A stretch of DNA of 12,275 nt, taken from positions 1 through 12,275 of the forward strand of contig JAQCGA010000055.1 in NCBI GenBank assembly GCA_027619145.1. Direction: 5' to 3'. The notes under the pieces are model-generated. The model saw only the letters and a list, made by a program, of their open reading frames with translations. It was not told the origin of the DNA and did not search any database. Shown piece by piece: positions 6,428-12,275 of the stretch; the first letter of the stretch is position 1, and each line of letters starts with the position of its first letter. Source of the stretch: a bacterium. GTDB lineage: Bacteria; Latescibacterota; UBA2968; GCA-2709665. Position numbers and translations under genes: made by a program.

Positions 6428-7471
6428 TTATTCAACCGGCTCCAGCCCCAACTGATCCCGTACCGGAATTGCATATTTCCCCGCAGCACGTAACGCCTCT
6501 ACCATGCCCCGCGCCTCCGCAATCCCTTTGCCCGCAATGTCAAACGCCGTACCATGGTCCACAGATGTACGCAAAAACTTCAACCCCATCGTCAAGCTGA
6601 CCGTCCCGTGGAAATCCAGCGTTTTTGCCGCAATATGCCCCTGATCATGGCACAGCGACAGCACCCCATCGTATCGACCTTCCAAGGCCTGGTGAAACAC
6701 CGAGTCTGCAGGCACCGGTCCCCGCACGCGCCATCCTCGGGCTTCCGCATCAGACACCGCAGGTCCAATCACTTCCATCTCTTCTCGTCCAAACAATCCC
6801 TGTTCGCCACCGTGGGGGTTTAATCCCGCCACCGCAATCAGCGGCGCCGAAATTCCCAGTTGCCTCAGGTACAGGTCACACAACGGTAGCGCTTCCAGAA
6901 TGCCTTCCTTCGTAATCGCATCGGAAATCTCTCGGAACGATATGTGGCGCGTCAAAAAAAAGATCTTCAACGTCTTCGTTAAAAATAACGTCATGGGTTC
7001 CCGTAGCGCTGCTTTTGCTTTCAACGCTGCGGTGTGATCTATAAAAGGAACCTTTGCCGCCTGCAGGGACTCTTTGTTCAACGGCGCTGTAGCCAATCCA
7101 TCCACCGCACCAGACAGTGCCGCATCCATCGCCCGGTCCAGGTACCCATGGCCCGCCCGCCCGCCATCCGCCGAAATTTCTCCGAACGCCACGGGCTTCT
7201 CCAGCACCCCCACCTCCACAAAATCCACACACCCGGATTCGTAGCGTCCCATTGCCGGATCTTCTACTGCGTGCAATTCCATTTTTATGCCCAGCATGTC
7301 CAGTGTTTGCACCAGCACACACCGATCCGCAAAAACCAGCGGCCGAACCTGCTCATAAATTTCTGGATCTTGCAGCGCCTTGATCACAATCTCCGGACCA
7401 ACCCCTGCCGGATCACCTACCGTCACCCCAATCACCGGACGCGCGGGCGTCCTGCTATCTTCAAAAGCCAA
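6428..7471 (-). CDS. pdxA: 4-hydroxythreonine-4-phosphate dehydrogenase (PdxA) or PdxA2-type paralogue
   Basis: A 347-residue member of the PdxA family, cytoplasmic metal- and NAD-dependent beta-decarboxylating dehydrogenases. PdxA itself oxidises 4-phosphohydroxy-L-threonine in the DXP-dependent vitamin B6 pathway. Seen: GVTVGDPAGVGPEI (15-28), TAPLNKESL (128-136), metal ligands His146 (DHT), His220 in LNPHGGE and His275 in HDQGH, and RTSVDHGTAFDIAGKGIA (301-318). Classical PdxA has GHTE and HDQGL; the DHTA and HDQGHI forms lean toward the PdxA2 side, some of which act on threonate or erythronate phosphates. The start is TTG 7471, with AAGGAGG six bases upstream. The frame stays open to 7690, but those 73 extra residues lack PdxA features. 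No other B6 gene is in the window, so the exact substrate is open. Confidence 0.87.
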   Translation of the reverse strand: MAFEDSRTPARPVIGVTVGDPAGVGPEIVIKALQDPEIYEQVRPLVFADRCVLVQTLDMLGIKMELHAVEDPAMGRYESGCVDFVEVGVLEKPVAFGEISADGGRAGHGYLDRAMDAALSGAVDGLATAPLNKESLQAAKVPFIDHTAALKAKAALREPMTLFLTKTLKIFFLTRHISFREISDAITKEGILEALPLCDLYLRQLGISAPLIAVAGLNPHGGEQGLFGREEMEVIGPAVSDAEARGWRVRGPVPADSVFHQALEGRYDGVLSLCHDQGHIAAKTLDFHGTVSLTMGLKFLRTSVDHGTAFDIAGKGIAEARGMVEALRAAGKYAIPVRDQLGLEPVE

Positions 7472-7477
7472 TGTTCC

Positions 7478-7484
7478 CCTCCTT
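7478..7484 (-). promoter_or_regulatory. Ribosome binding site that sets the pdxA TTG start
   Basis: A full AAGGAGG on the minus strand, six bases before TTG 7471. It decides for a TTG start and against the 73-codon open extension upstream. Confidence 0.8.
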
Positions 7485-7698
7485 ACAATTCGTTGTGCAT
7501 TCTGATATCCAGTCGACTCGTGCAACACAGCGCCGCAGGCGGAAAAATCACCTTCCCATCCTGCGCCAGACAATTGGCACGGTAAAACCATAATCAAGCA
7601 CATCCGAACACGCTTGTCAATCTCCAAGAACTGGCACAAGACAAACCCCGTGGATCGCGGATAAGCGTTCAACGGCAAAGAAGCCGTCAAAAAAAACT

Positions 7699-7727
7699 TT
7701 GCAAGGCCCCAAATTCACAATTAGATT
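7699..7727 (+). promoter_or_regulatory. Possible sigma70 promoter for the patatin gene
   Basis: TTGCAA (7699-7704) and TAGATT (7722-7727) with a 17-base spacer, each four of six to consensus. It lies 23 bases before the patatin ATG, so the 5' leader would be short but would still include AAGGAG at 7737-7742. Confidence 0.35.
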
Positions 7728-7749
7728 TGTATCGATAAGGAGACATACA

Positions 7750-9417
7750 ATGCCTGGCGAACCGCAATCCTCTGAATCCGTACGTCCTAAAATCGGCCTC
7801 GCACTCTCCGGCGGCGGATTTCGTGCCTCTATTTTTCACCTGGGTGTTATCCGCCGTCTGGAAGAACTGGGCAGCATGAAATACGTGGCCGTTGTCTCCT
7901 CCGTATCCGGTGGCTCCATCGTTGCCGCATATTACATCATCGAAATGGAACGCCGGTTGCGGGAACGGCGTGCAAAAATCGAACAAACACCGGACCTCAT
8001 AGACAACGTTCGCCTCGAACTCTTTGAAGAAATCGCAGCAGACTTTTTCACTGCCCTGGATCATAACTTGCGCACCCGAGCCCTCATCTTTTCGCCCTTC
8101 TACCATCCATTGCGCTTTCTCAAAAGTCTTACACCCGGCCTCTCCCGGTCTGACCTCATCCAGGGCGAATACGACCGCTGGTTTTACCACGGCAACACCC
8201 TGGACCAGTTGCCCACGGTTACCCAGGAAAAACTTCAGGAAAAAGTTCCCCTCCTGGCCGGTCCAAAACTCATCCTCAACACCACCTCTCTCATGACCGG
8301 GCAGCGCATCGGGTTTTCCCGCGTGCCCATCTCCGGCATCAACGAGCTTAAAACCGTCAACAAAAACGTCCTGCCGCTCTCCAAAATTGTGGGCGCATCC
8401 GCCTGCGTACCCGGCCTCTTTCCACCTGTCTCTGTCTCCGGCGACCTGCTCGTAGACGGCGGTGTGAGCGACAACCAGGGCGTAGAAGGCCTCATTCAGA
8501 ACAACTGCGATATCTTGCTTGTGAGCGACGCTTCTGGCCAGATGGAACAGCTTCACAGCCTCGCTCCGAAAGCTGTCAACGTCATCAGCCGGACCACTGC
8601 CATCCTCCAGTTTCAGGTCCGCAACAAACTCCTGAACCTGCTCCAGATCTGGGAAAAAGAAGGCATGGGGCGCACATTTGTATTCATCCACCTCTTCCTC
8701 AGCCTCAAAGACCGGGACATACCGTGTGTTCCGTCAGAATATATCCCCGGTATTGCGCGCATACGGACAGACCTGGACCAGTTCAGCTTCATCGAGCGCG
8801 AAGCCCTGATGTACCACGGATACACACTCATCGATGCCCAGGTTCGCAGTTACTGTGAAAACCTGTGGAAAAACAGCCGGGAGAAGCCCGGTGACGTTCC
8901 AGACCTCAAATGCCCTCCCTTGTTTCGAGATCAACCCTCAGAAGAAAAACAAACGCCAGATGCCGCCGAAGAAAGTGGCTTCCTCAAACACAGAGAACGC
9001 ATCAAGGATGTGCTGGGCATTGGTAGCCAGGGGATGTTTCTGATGCGCTCGCTCAAAAAATATCCCACCAGAGGTGGGATTGTCATTCTGCTCACCTGGC
9101 TCATCCCGCTGGTCACTGTCTATCTAACCGAAGTACACAAGCACTTCGACTGGCTCACAGAACACATGAGCGTACCTTTCCTCGGATGGCTCCAATCCTT
9201 TGTTCCCAAATGGATCACCTGGTTTTTCGGCACCAAACTGGGCTTCATTCAATGGCCCATCACCCCTCGAGGTGTAACCATACTCCTCTATGTTGCGCTG
9301 CTCGGGTATGTACTCGCCTTCCTCACCTACCTGATCCTGCGACGCCTCGTTCGGCGCTGGGACATGGATCAGTACAAAACCATAACAGAAAACCAGGCTC
9401 CTTCAACCCGCTGGTAG
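7750..9417 (+). CDS. Patatin-like phospholipase with C-terminal membrane segments
   Basis: A 555-residue patatin-family lipid acyl hydrolase. The oxyanion loop is LSGGGFRA (19-26). The nucleophile elbow is SSVSGGS with likely Ser53, an SxSGG form rather than GxSxG. The dyad Asp is Asp236 in LVDGGVSDNQG (234-244). A hydrophobic loop, SACVPGLFPPV (217-227), matches the family's ASxA.P..FPP region. After about residue 370 comes a charged linker, then hydrophobic stretches at about 443-460 and 507-531 with an aromatic, partly hydrophobic piece between (478-503). This suggests an enzyme anchored to the membrane by its C-terminus. The start ATG 7750 has AAGGAG seven bases upstream; the TTG at 7699 is in frame but lacks a site. 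It stands alone between pdxA (divergent) and recJ (convergent). Likely role is phospholipid or lysophospholipid hydrolysis; the exact substrate is unknown. Confidence 0.9.
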   Translation: MPGEPQSSESVRPKIGLALSGGGFRASIFHLGVIRRLEELGSMKYVAVVSSVSGGSIVAAYYIIEMERRLRERRAKIEQTPDLIDNVRLELFEEIAADFFTALDHNLRTRALIFSPFYHPLRFLKSLTPGLSRSDLIQGEYDRWFYHGNTLDQLPTVTQEKLQEKVPLLAGPKLILNTTSLMTGQRIGFSRVPISGINELKTVNKNVLPLSKIVGASACVPGLFPPVSVSGDLLVDGGVSDNQGVEGLIQNNCDILLVSDASGQMEQLHSLAPKAVNVISRTTAILQFQVRNKLLNLLQIWEKEGMGRTFVFIHLFLSLKDRDIPCVPSEYIPGIARIRTDLDQFSFIEREALMYHGYTLIDAQVRSYCENLWKNSREKPGDVPDLKCPPLFRDQPSEEKQTPDAAEESGFLKHRERIKDVLGIGSQGMFLMRSLKKYPTRGGIVILLTWLIPLVTVYLTEVHKHFDWLTEHMSVPFLGWLQSFVPKWITWFFGTKLGFIQWPITPRGVTILLYVALLGYVLAFLTYLILRRLVRRWDMDQYKTITENQAPSTRW

Positions 9418-9496
9418 CGCTCGCGACTTTACCTATGCAGAAAGAAGATATCCCTGAAAATCGGCAGAATCGCACGATACCTCTCCATTTGAACAC

Positions 9497-9528
9497 AAAA
9501 AAGCCCACCTGGAACGGTGGGCTTTTTT
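9497..9528. terminator. Bidirectional intrinsic terminator
   Basis: aaaaaagcccacc (9497-9509), loop tggaac, ggtgggctttttt (9516-9528): a perfect 13-bp hairpin with A and T runs on opposite sides. It sits between the converging patatin gene (ends 9417) and recJ (ends 9546). Confidence 0.93.
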
Positions 9529-9545
9529 CATCTTTGTTACAGAAT

Positions 9546-11219
9546 TCAATTCCCAGCAGGGCGCATATCCTCCAGTACCAGTTGTACCCGGGTCTGCCCA
9601 TTCCAGGTATTCGCCTCCAGCGCACAGGCCACGTCCACCCGGTCTCCTTGCGAAAGTTCATATACCAGATCGCCCTGGCGCCACCAGATCGCATCACAGG
9701 CCCCCGCACCTGGATCCATAGACAGCTTCAGGTGTGCCCCGTTGCCCACCGCCGATACCCGCTGAATGGTGCAATCTCGTACCACAAACCGAGGCGGCTC
9801 GTTGCCCGCTCCAAACGGGGCCATGCCGGATAATATATCCACGGTTTCCAGCGAAATCTGATTGGGGAACAGCTGCGCGTCCAGGTTCAACCGGGGCGTT
9901 AAATCTTCTTCCGATAATCGCTCGTCCGCATCTGCCTCCAGGTGTTCCCGAAACTTATCAAAATTCTCCTTCGGCCCGGTAAAACCCGCCGCCTCCGCGT
10001 GGCCTCCGTACTCCGTCAGCAGGTCCGCACAGCGGAAAATACCTTCTACAATATTGTACCCCCCGGCGGTGCGCGCAGACCCCGTAAACGTTCCATCTCC
10101 TCGCATTTCTGTACACACCACAGATGGGCGTCCGTACCGCTCTGTCAACCGCCCTGAAATCAGTCCCACAACACCCAGATGCCAGGATTCTCCTTTCACC
10201 ACCAGAATACGGTGGCGGTCCAGGTTACGCGTCATAACCTGAGCCTCGGCCTCTTCCAGGCCCGTATTTTGAAGCTCCTGCCGTTGCACGTTCAATGCAT
10301 TTAATTCCTCGGCCAGACGGCCGGCTTCCTGGAAATCCCGGCTACGAAGCAGATCCAGAGCCAGTTCCGCCGAAGCCAACCGACCTGCACTATTGATACG
10401 CGGCCCCAGAAAAAATCCAATTGCCGTCGTATCCGCAGGGCGCTTTGAAGTACCAGAAATGGCCTTCAGTGCGTGCAGTCCGGGGCGATCTGTATGCTCC
10501 AGTACCTGCAGACCACGCCGGGTCAATACCCGGTTCTCGCCCACCATAGGCGCCACATCTGCCACTGTACCCAGCGCCACCAGATCCAGCAGCGAGTTCA
10601 AATACTGTCGCCTCTCCTGCCCATCCATAAACCCATCCGACAATGCCTGCACAGCCTTAAACGCTACACCCACAGCTGCCAGACCCTTAAAAGGATACGT
10701 ACAGTCAAACCGATTCGGGTTCACTACGGCCACCGCATCCGGCAACCGGTCCTGCGGCTGGTGGTGGTCAATCACAACGACATCCACGCCCGCAGCCCGT
10801 GCCGCATCTACCGCCTCAAACGACGAAATTCCGTTGTCTGCGGTCACAATCAGCTGAGCGCCCTTCTCAATGGCACGCTGTACTCCCGGCGGCTTCATAC
10901 CGTACCCGTCTCTGAACCGATCCGGCAACATGGGCAATGCATCTGCCCCCACCCGGTCCAGGAAATCCAGCAGCACGGCCGTACTGGTCACCCCATCCAC
11001 GTCATAGTCGCCAAATACCACAATTCGCTCCCCCTTGCGCAGCGCCTCCCGAATCCGTTCCGTCAAACGGTCCATATCCTTCATTCCAAAAGGATCCTGC
11101 AGCACCTCTGGAGAGTCCACGAGATCTTCAGGCTTCAAAGCCCGATTGGCCAAAATCACATCCACCAGCGAATCATAGGGCCCAGCATGCCGGAGATTCC
11201 ATATAGGATATCGTTGCAT
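9546..11219 (-). CDS. recJ: Single-stranded-DNA-specific exonuclease RecJ
   Basis: A 557-residue RecJ, the cytoplasmic 5'-to-3' single-strand exonuclease of recombinational and mismatch repair. DHH domain motifs: VVFGDYDVDG (67-76), VTADNGIS (125-132), VVIDHHQP (148-155), NPNR (167-170) and GTVADVAPM (217-225). The DHHA1 part has GPRINSAGRL (272-281), SWHLGVVGLISGRL (345-358) and GGHAEAAGF (405-413). The C-terminal OB-like domain begins near PFGAGNEPPRF (468-478). All expected acidic and His metal ligands are visible and the length is normal. I chose ATG 11219 (MQRYPIWNLR), preceded by GAGGAG at a short four-base gap. An open extension to 11303 is low in complexity (a run of Phe/Leu from a T-rich leader). 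The gene faces the patatin gene across a bidirectional terminator. Confidence 0.96.
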   Translation of the reverse strand: MQRYPIWNLRHAGPYDSLVDVILANRALKPEDLVDSPEVLQDPFGMKDMDRLTERIREALRKGERIVVFGDYDVDGVTSTAVLLDFLDRVGADALPMLPDRFRDGYGMKPPGVQRAIEKGAQLIVTADNGISSFEAVDAARAAGVDVVVIDHHQPQDRLPDAVAVVNPNRFDCTYPFKGLAAVGVAFKAVQALSDGFMDGQERRQYLNSLLDLVALGTVADVAPMVGENRVLTRRGLQVLEHTDRPGLHALKAISGTSKRPADTTAIGFFLGPRINSAGRLASAELALDLLRSRDFQEAGRLAEELNALNVQRQELQNTGLEEAEAQVMTRNLDRHRILVVKGESWHLGVVGLISGRLTERYGRPSVVCTEMRGDGTFTGSARTAGGYNIVEGIFRCADLLTEYGGHAEAAGFTGPKENFDKFREHLEADADERLSEEDLTPRLNLDAQLFPNQISLETVDILSGMAPFGAGNEPPRFVVRDCTIQRVSAVGNGAHLKLSMDPGAGACDAIWWRQGDLVYELSQGDRVDVACALEANTWNGQTRVQLVLEDMRPAGN

Positions 11220-11474
11220 GATTCTCCTCAAAAAAGCAAAAAAACAAAAAAAGAGATAAAGATTCCTCAAGTCATTGCCGATATTCTGGATAGGGGAAAT
11301 CATTCTTTCTCTTGCTTATTCAACCGGCAAGCACATCCAACCTTTGCAAATTGCTCAGAGAAACACCTGTCACAACACAAAATCGGAAGAACAAGAATCA
11401 ACGGCCACCTGCAAAATGAGTGGCAATTGAAAGGGAATCAGGGGAGGCTATCGCGGAAGCTGTTCAGAAATTAG

Positions 11475-11636
11475 AAAAGCCGACCTCATCCCGAACAGGT
11501 TTTCACGGCGCAATCCATAATCGGAGAAATTGCAACGTGGAACCAGGTGTCACTTCGTTGAAGCACGACACCGCTTGGCAGGCCCCTTTCTTAGAGAAGC
11601 AGGACGCGGCTTCGACGAGAGAGGGGCCACTTTTTT
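11475..11636 (+). ncRNA. Possible second structured RNA upstream of recJ
   Basis: The gene-poor stretch 11220-11757 has a run of hairpins on the plus strand: GCCGACCT with AGGT...CGGC (about 11480-11515), GCAAT/ATTGC, GGTGTC-CTTC-GTT-GAAG-GACACC (11546-11572), then a long terminator hairpin. A T run follows only on this strand, implying a plus-strand transcript that ends at 11636. The only weak promoter I see is TTGAAA 11427-11432, 16 bases, TATCGC 11449-11454. The start given here is the first visible hairpin, not a mapped end. A GTG-initiated 73-codon ORF (11420-11641) covers the same region but lacks a ribosome binding site and runs through the terminator. Apart from this, an A-rich tract (11229-11258) and the promoter at 11692, I see nothing in 11220-11757. 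Confidence 0.4.
11581..11636 (+). terminator. Intrinsic terminator with two-part stem
   Basis: GGCCCCTTTCT (11581-11591) pairs with AGAGAGGGGCC (11618-11628), one G-T wobble. Inside is GAAGC/GCTTC (11596-11600 / 11609-11613) with loop AGGACGCG. Six T follow at 11631-11636. No plus-strand gene precedes it nearby except the RNA candidate. Confidence 0.75.
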
Positions 11637-11691
11637 CATGAGACCTTATTTAGTTCTGGTGCAAAATCCGATACTGCACAATCGACCAGCT

Positions 11692-11719
11692 TTGAAAATA
11701 ATACAAAATTCCGTATATT
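11692..11719 (+). promoter_or_regulatory. Probable sigma70 promoter for the receiver-like gene
   Basis: TTGAAA (11692-11697) and TATATT (11714-11719), five of six matches each, spacer 16. Expected start near 11726, giving a 5' leader of about 45 bases before the chosen TTG. Confidence 0.6.
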
Positions 11720-11769
11720 AAAGCCGCATTTTTTTTGCCTGCACAAACCGATCACAATTGGATGCCCTC

Positions 11770-12153
11770 TTGCCCAAACTGCTTTTTGCCGAAGACGGAC
11801 CCACCGCCATGCGCCTGTCCGGTGCCCTGTTCAACAACCCGGATCTGGACCTGGACGTCGTTACCGACGGCCGCAGTTTGCTGGAACGTGTAGCACAAAC
11901 CCCCAAAGCCTATGACTTAATCGTGCTCGGGTACGAACTGCCCGAAATCAGTGGACCCGACTGCATCGCTGTCCTCCGCAAAATGGTCCAGCGAATCCCC
12001 GTTCTTGTTCTCTCGCCCACCCTGGAAGATACCCGTATTGCCGAGCTGGCAGAACTCGGCGTACGTCGCGAGCACATCCTTCAAAAATCTACCACCCCCA
12101 CAGATTTTTCCGCCTGGATTCACAAAACCCTCGCCAGCCAGCCAAAAAAGTGA
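11770..12153 (+). CDS. Receiver-like protein lacking the phospho-acceptor Asp
   Basis: A stand-alone protein of about 127 residues with a CheY-like receiver fold. The N-terminus MPKLLFAEDGPTAMRL places the acidic pair at Glu8-Asp9. The third strand is YDLIVLGYELPEISG (48-62), where the phospho-acceptor Asp should be at position 54 but the codon is GGG (Gly). Strand four ends LVLSPTLED (Ser82/Thr84), and Lys106 is kept though followed by Ser, not Pro. It therefore reads as a pseudo-receiver, likely acting by protein contact without phosphorylation. The start is uncertain: TTG 11770 gives a canonical N-terminus, TTG 11758 adds four residues, and neither has a clear ribosome binding site. A good promoter lies 51 bases upstream of TTG 11770. 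No kinase or output domain is adjacent in the window. Confidence 0.75.
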   Translation: MPKLLFAEDGPTAMRLSGALFNNPDLDLDVVTDGRSLLERVAQTPKAYDLIVLGYELPEISGPDCIAVLRKMVQRIPVLVLSPTLEDTRIAELAELGVRREHILQKSTTPTDFSAWIHKTLASQPKK

Positions 12154-12275
12154 CTCTCCCTGCTCCCTTATGTCAAAATAAAAAAGGCCAGCAGTCGGAA
12201 AAATAATTCAAACGCTTTCTTCCGGCCCTGACCCCATTTACCACTTCCTCGCACCTCTTACGTTCCCATAATATT

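Noticed and set aside
7592..7620. Minus-strand promoter for pdxA with a perfect TTGACA (7615-7620)
   Set aside because: No acceptable -10 at 16-18 bases; the best hexamer, TTGATT, matches only three positions.
7472..7690. 73-codon N-terminal extension of pdxA
   Set aside because: No PdxA features, no initiation signal at its start, and a full AAGGAGG lies before TTG 7471.
11420..11641. GTG-initiated 73-codon ORF on the plus strand
   Set aside because: No ribosome binding site, and the frame runs through the terminator hairpin and T run. Kept only as an alternative to the RNA candidate.
12185..12232. Possible terminator after the receiver-like gene
   Set aside because: The GGCC/GGCC and GGAA/TTCC arms need a seven-base bulge and a 19-base loop, and the only A/T run would serve the minus strand. 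Too weak; I see nothing else firm in 12154-12275.

Overview
This is bacterial DNA. The genes are tightly packed, nearly every start has an AAGGAG-type ribosome binding site, sigma70-type promoters are visible, and intrinsic terminators separate the transcription units. The lineage cannot be fixed from the sequence. Two phytanoyl-CoA dioxygenase-family genes, a GxDLY/SGNH hydrolase and a large LamG protein in one stretch are reminiscent of uncultured Latescibacterota- or Poribacteria-like genomes, but that is only an impression.

Layout: (1) 1-2607, minus strand, an operon-like run: SGNH hydrolase, then a CurA-type NADPH-dependent oxidoreductase, then a PhyH-family dioxygenase that runs off the left edge. 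(2) 2729-3571, plus strand, a second and complete PhyH dioxygenase, divergent from that run and ending at a bidirectional terminator. (3) 3640-5697, minus strand, a 685-residue protein with a DUF2341-like N-terminus and a LamG-like fold split by seven propeller-like repeats. (4) 5698-6427, a gene-poor stretch. It holds a perfect-consensus sigma70 promoter with an UP-like A/T tract, about 375 nt without a convincing gene, and two tandem terminators: a candidate structured noncoding RNA. (5) 6428-7471, minus strand, pdxA or a close paralogue, starting at TTG. (6) 7750-9417, plus strand, a patatin-like phospholipase with C-terminal membrane segments. (7) 9546-11219, minus strand, recJ. (8) 11220-11757, a second gene-poor stretch with a run of hairpins ending in a strong plus-strand terminator. 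(9) 11770-12153, plus strand, a receiver-like protein whose phospho-acceptor Asp is Gly.

The left third (SGNH, reductase, two PhyH oxygenases) looks like a small oxidative or catabolic module: an ester or glycan side-group hydrolase, an alkenone/enone reductase and two Fe(II)/2-oxoglutarate oxygenases. The substrate cannot be read from the sequence. The right two thirds mix housekeeping genes (recJ, pdxA) with lipid and regulatory genes that show no obvious common pathway. The most interesting item is the RNA locus at 5955-6424. I could not match it by eye to RNase P RNA, tmRNA, SRP RNA, 6S RNA or group II intron cores.
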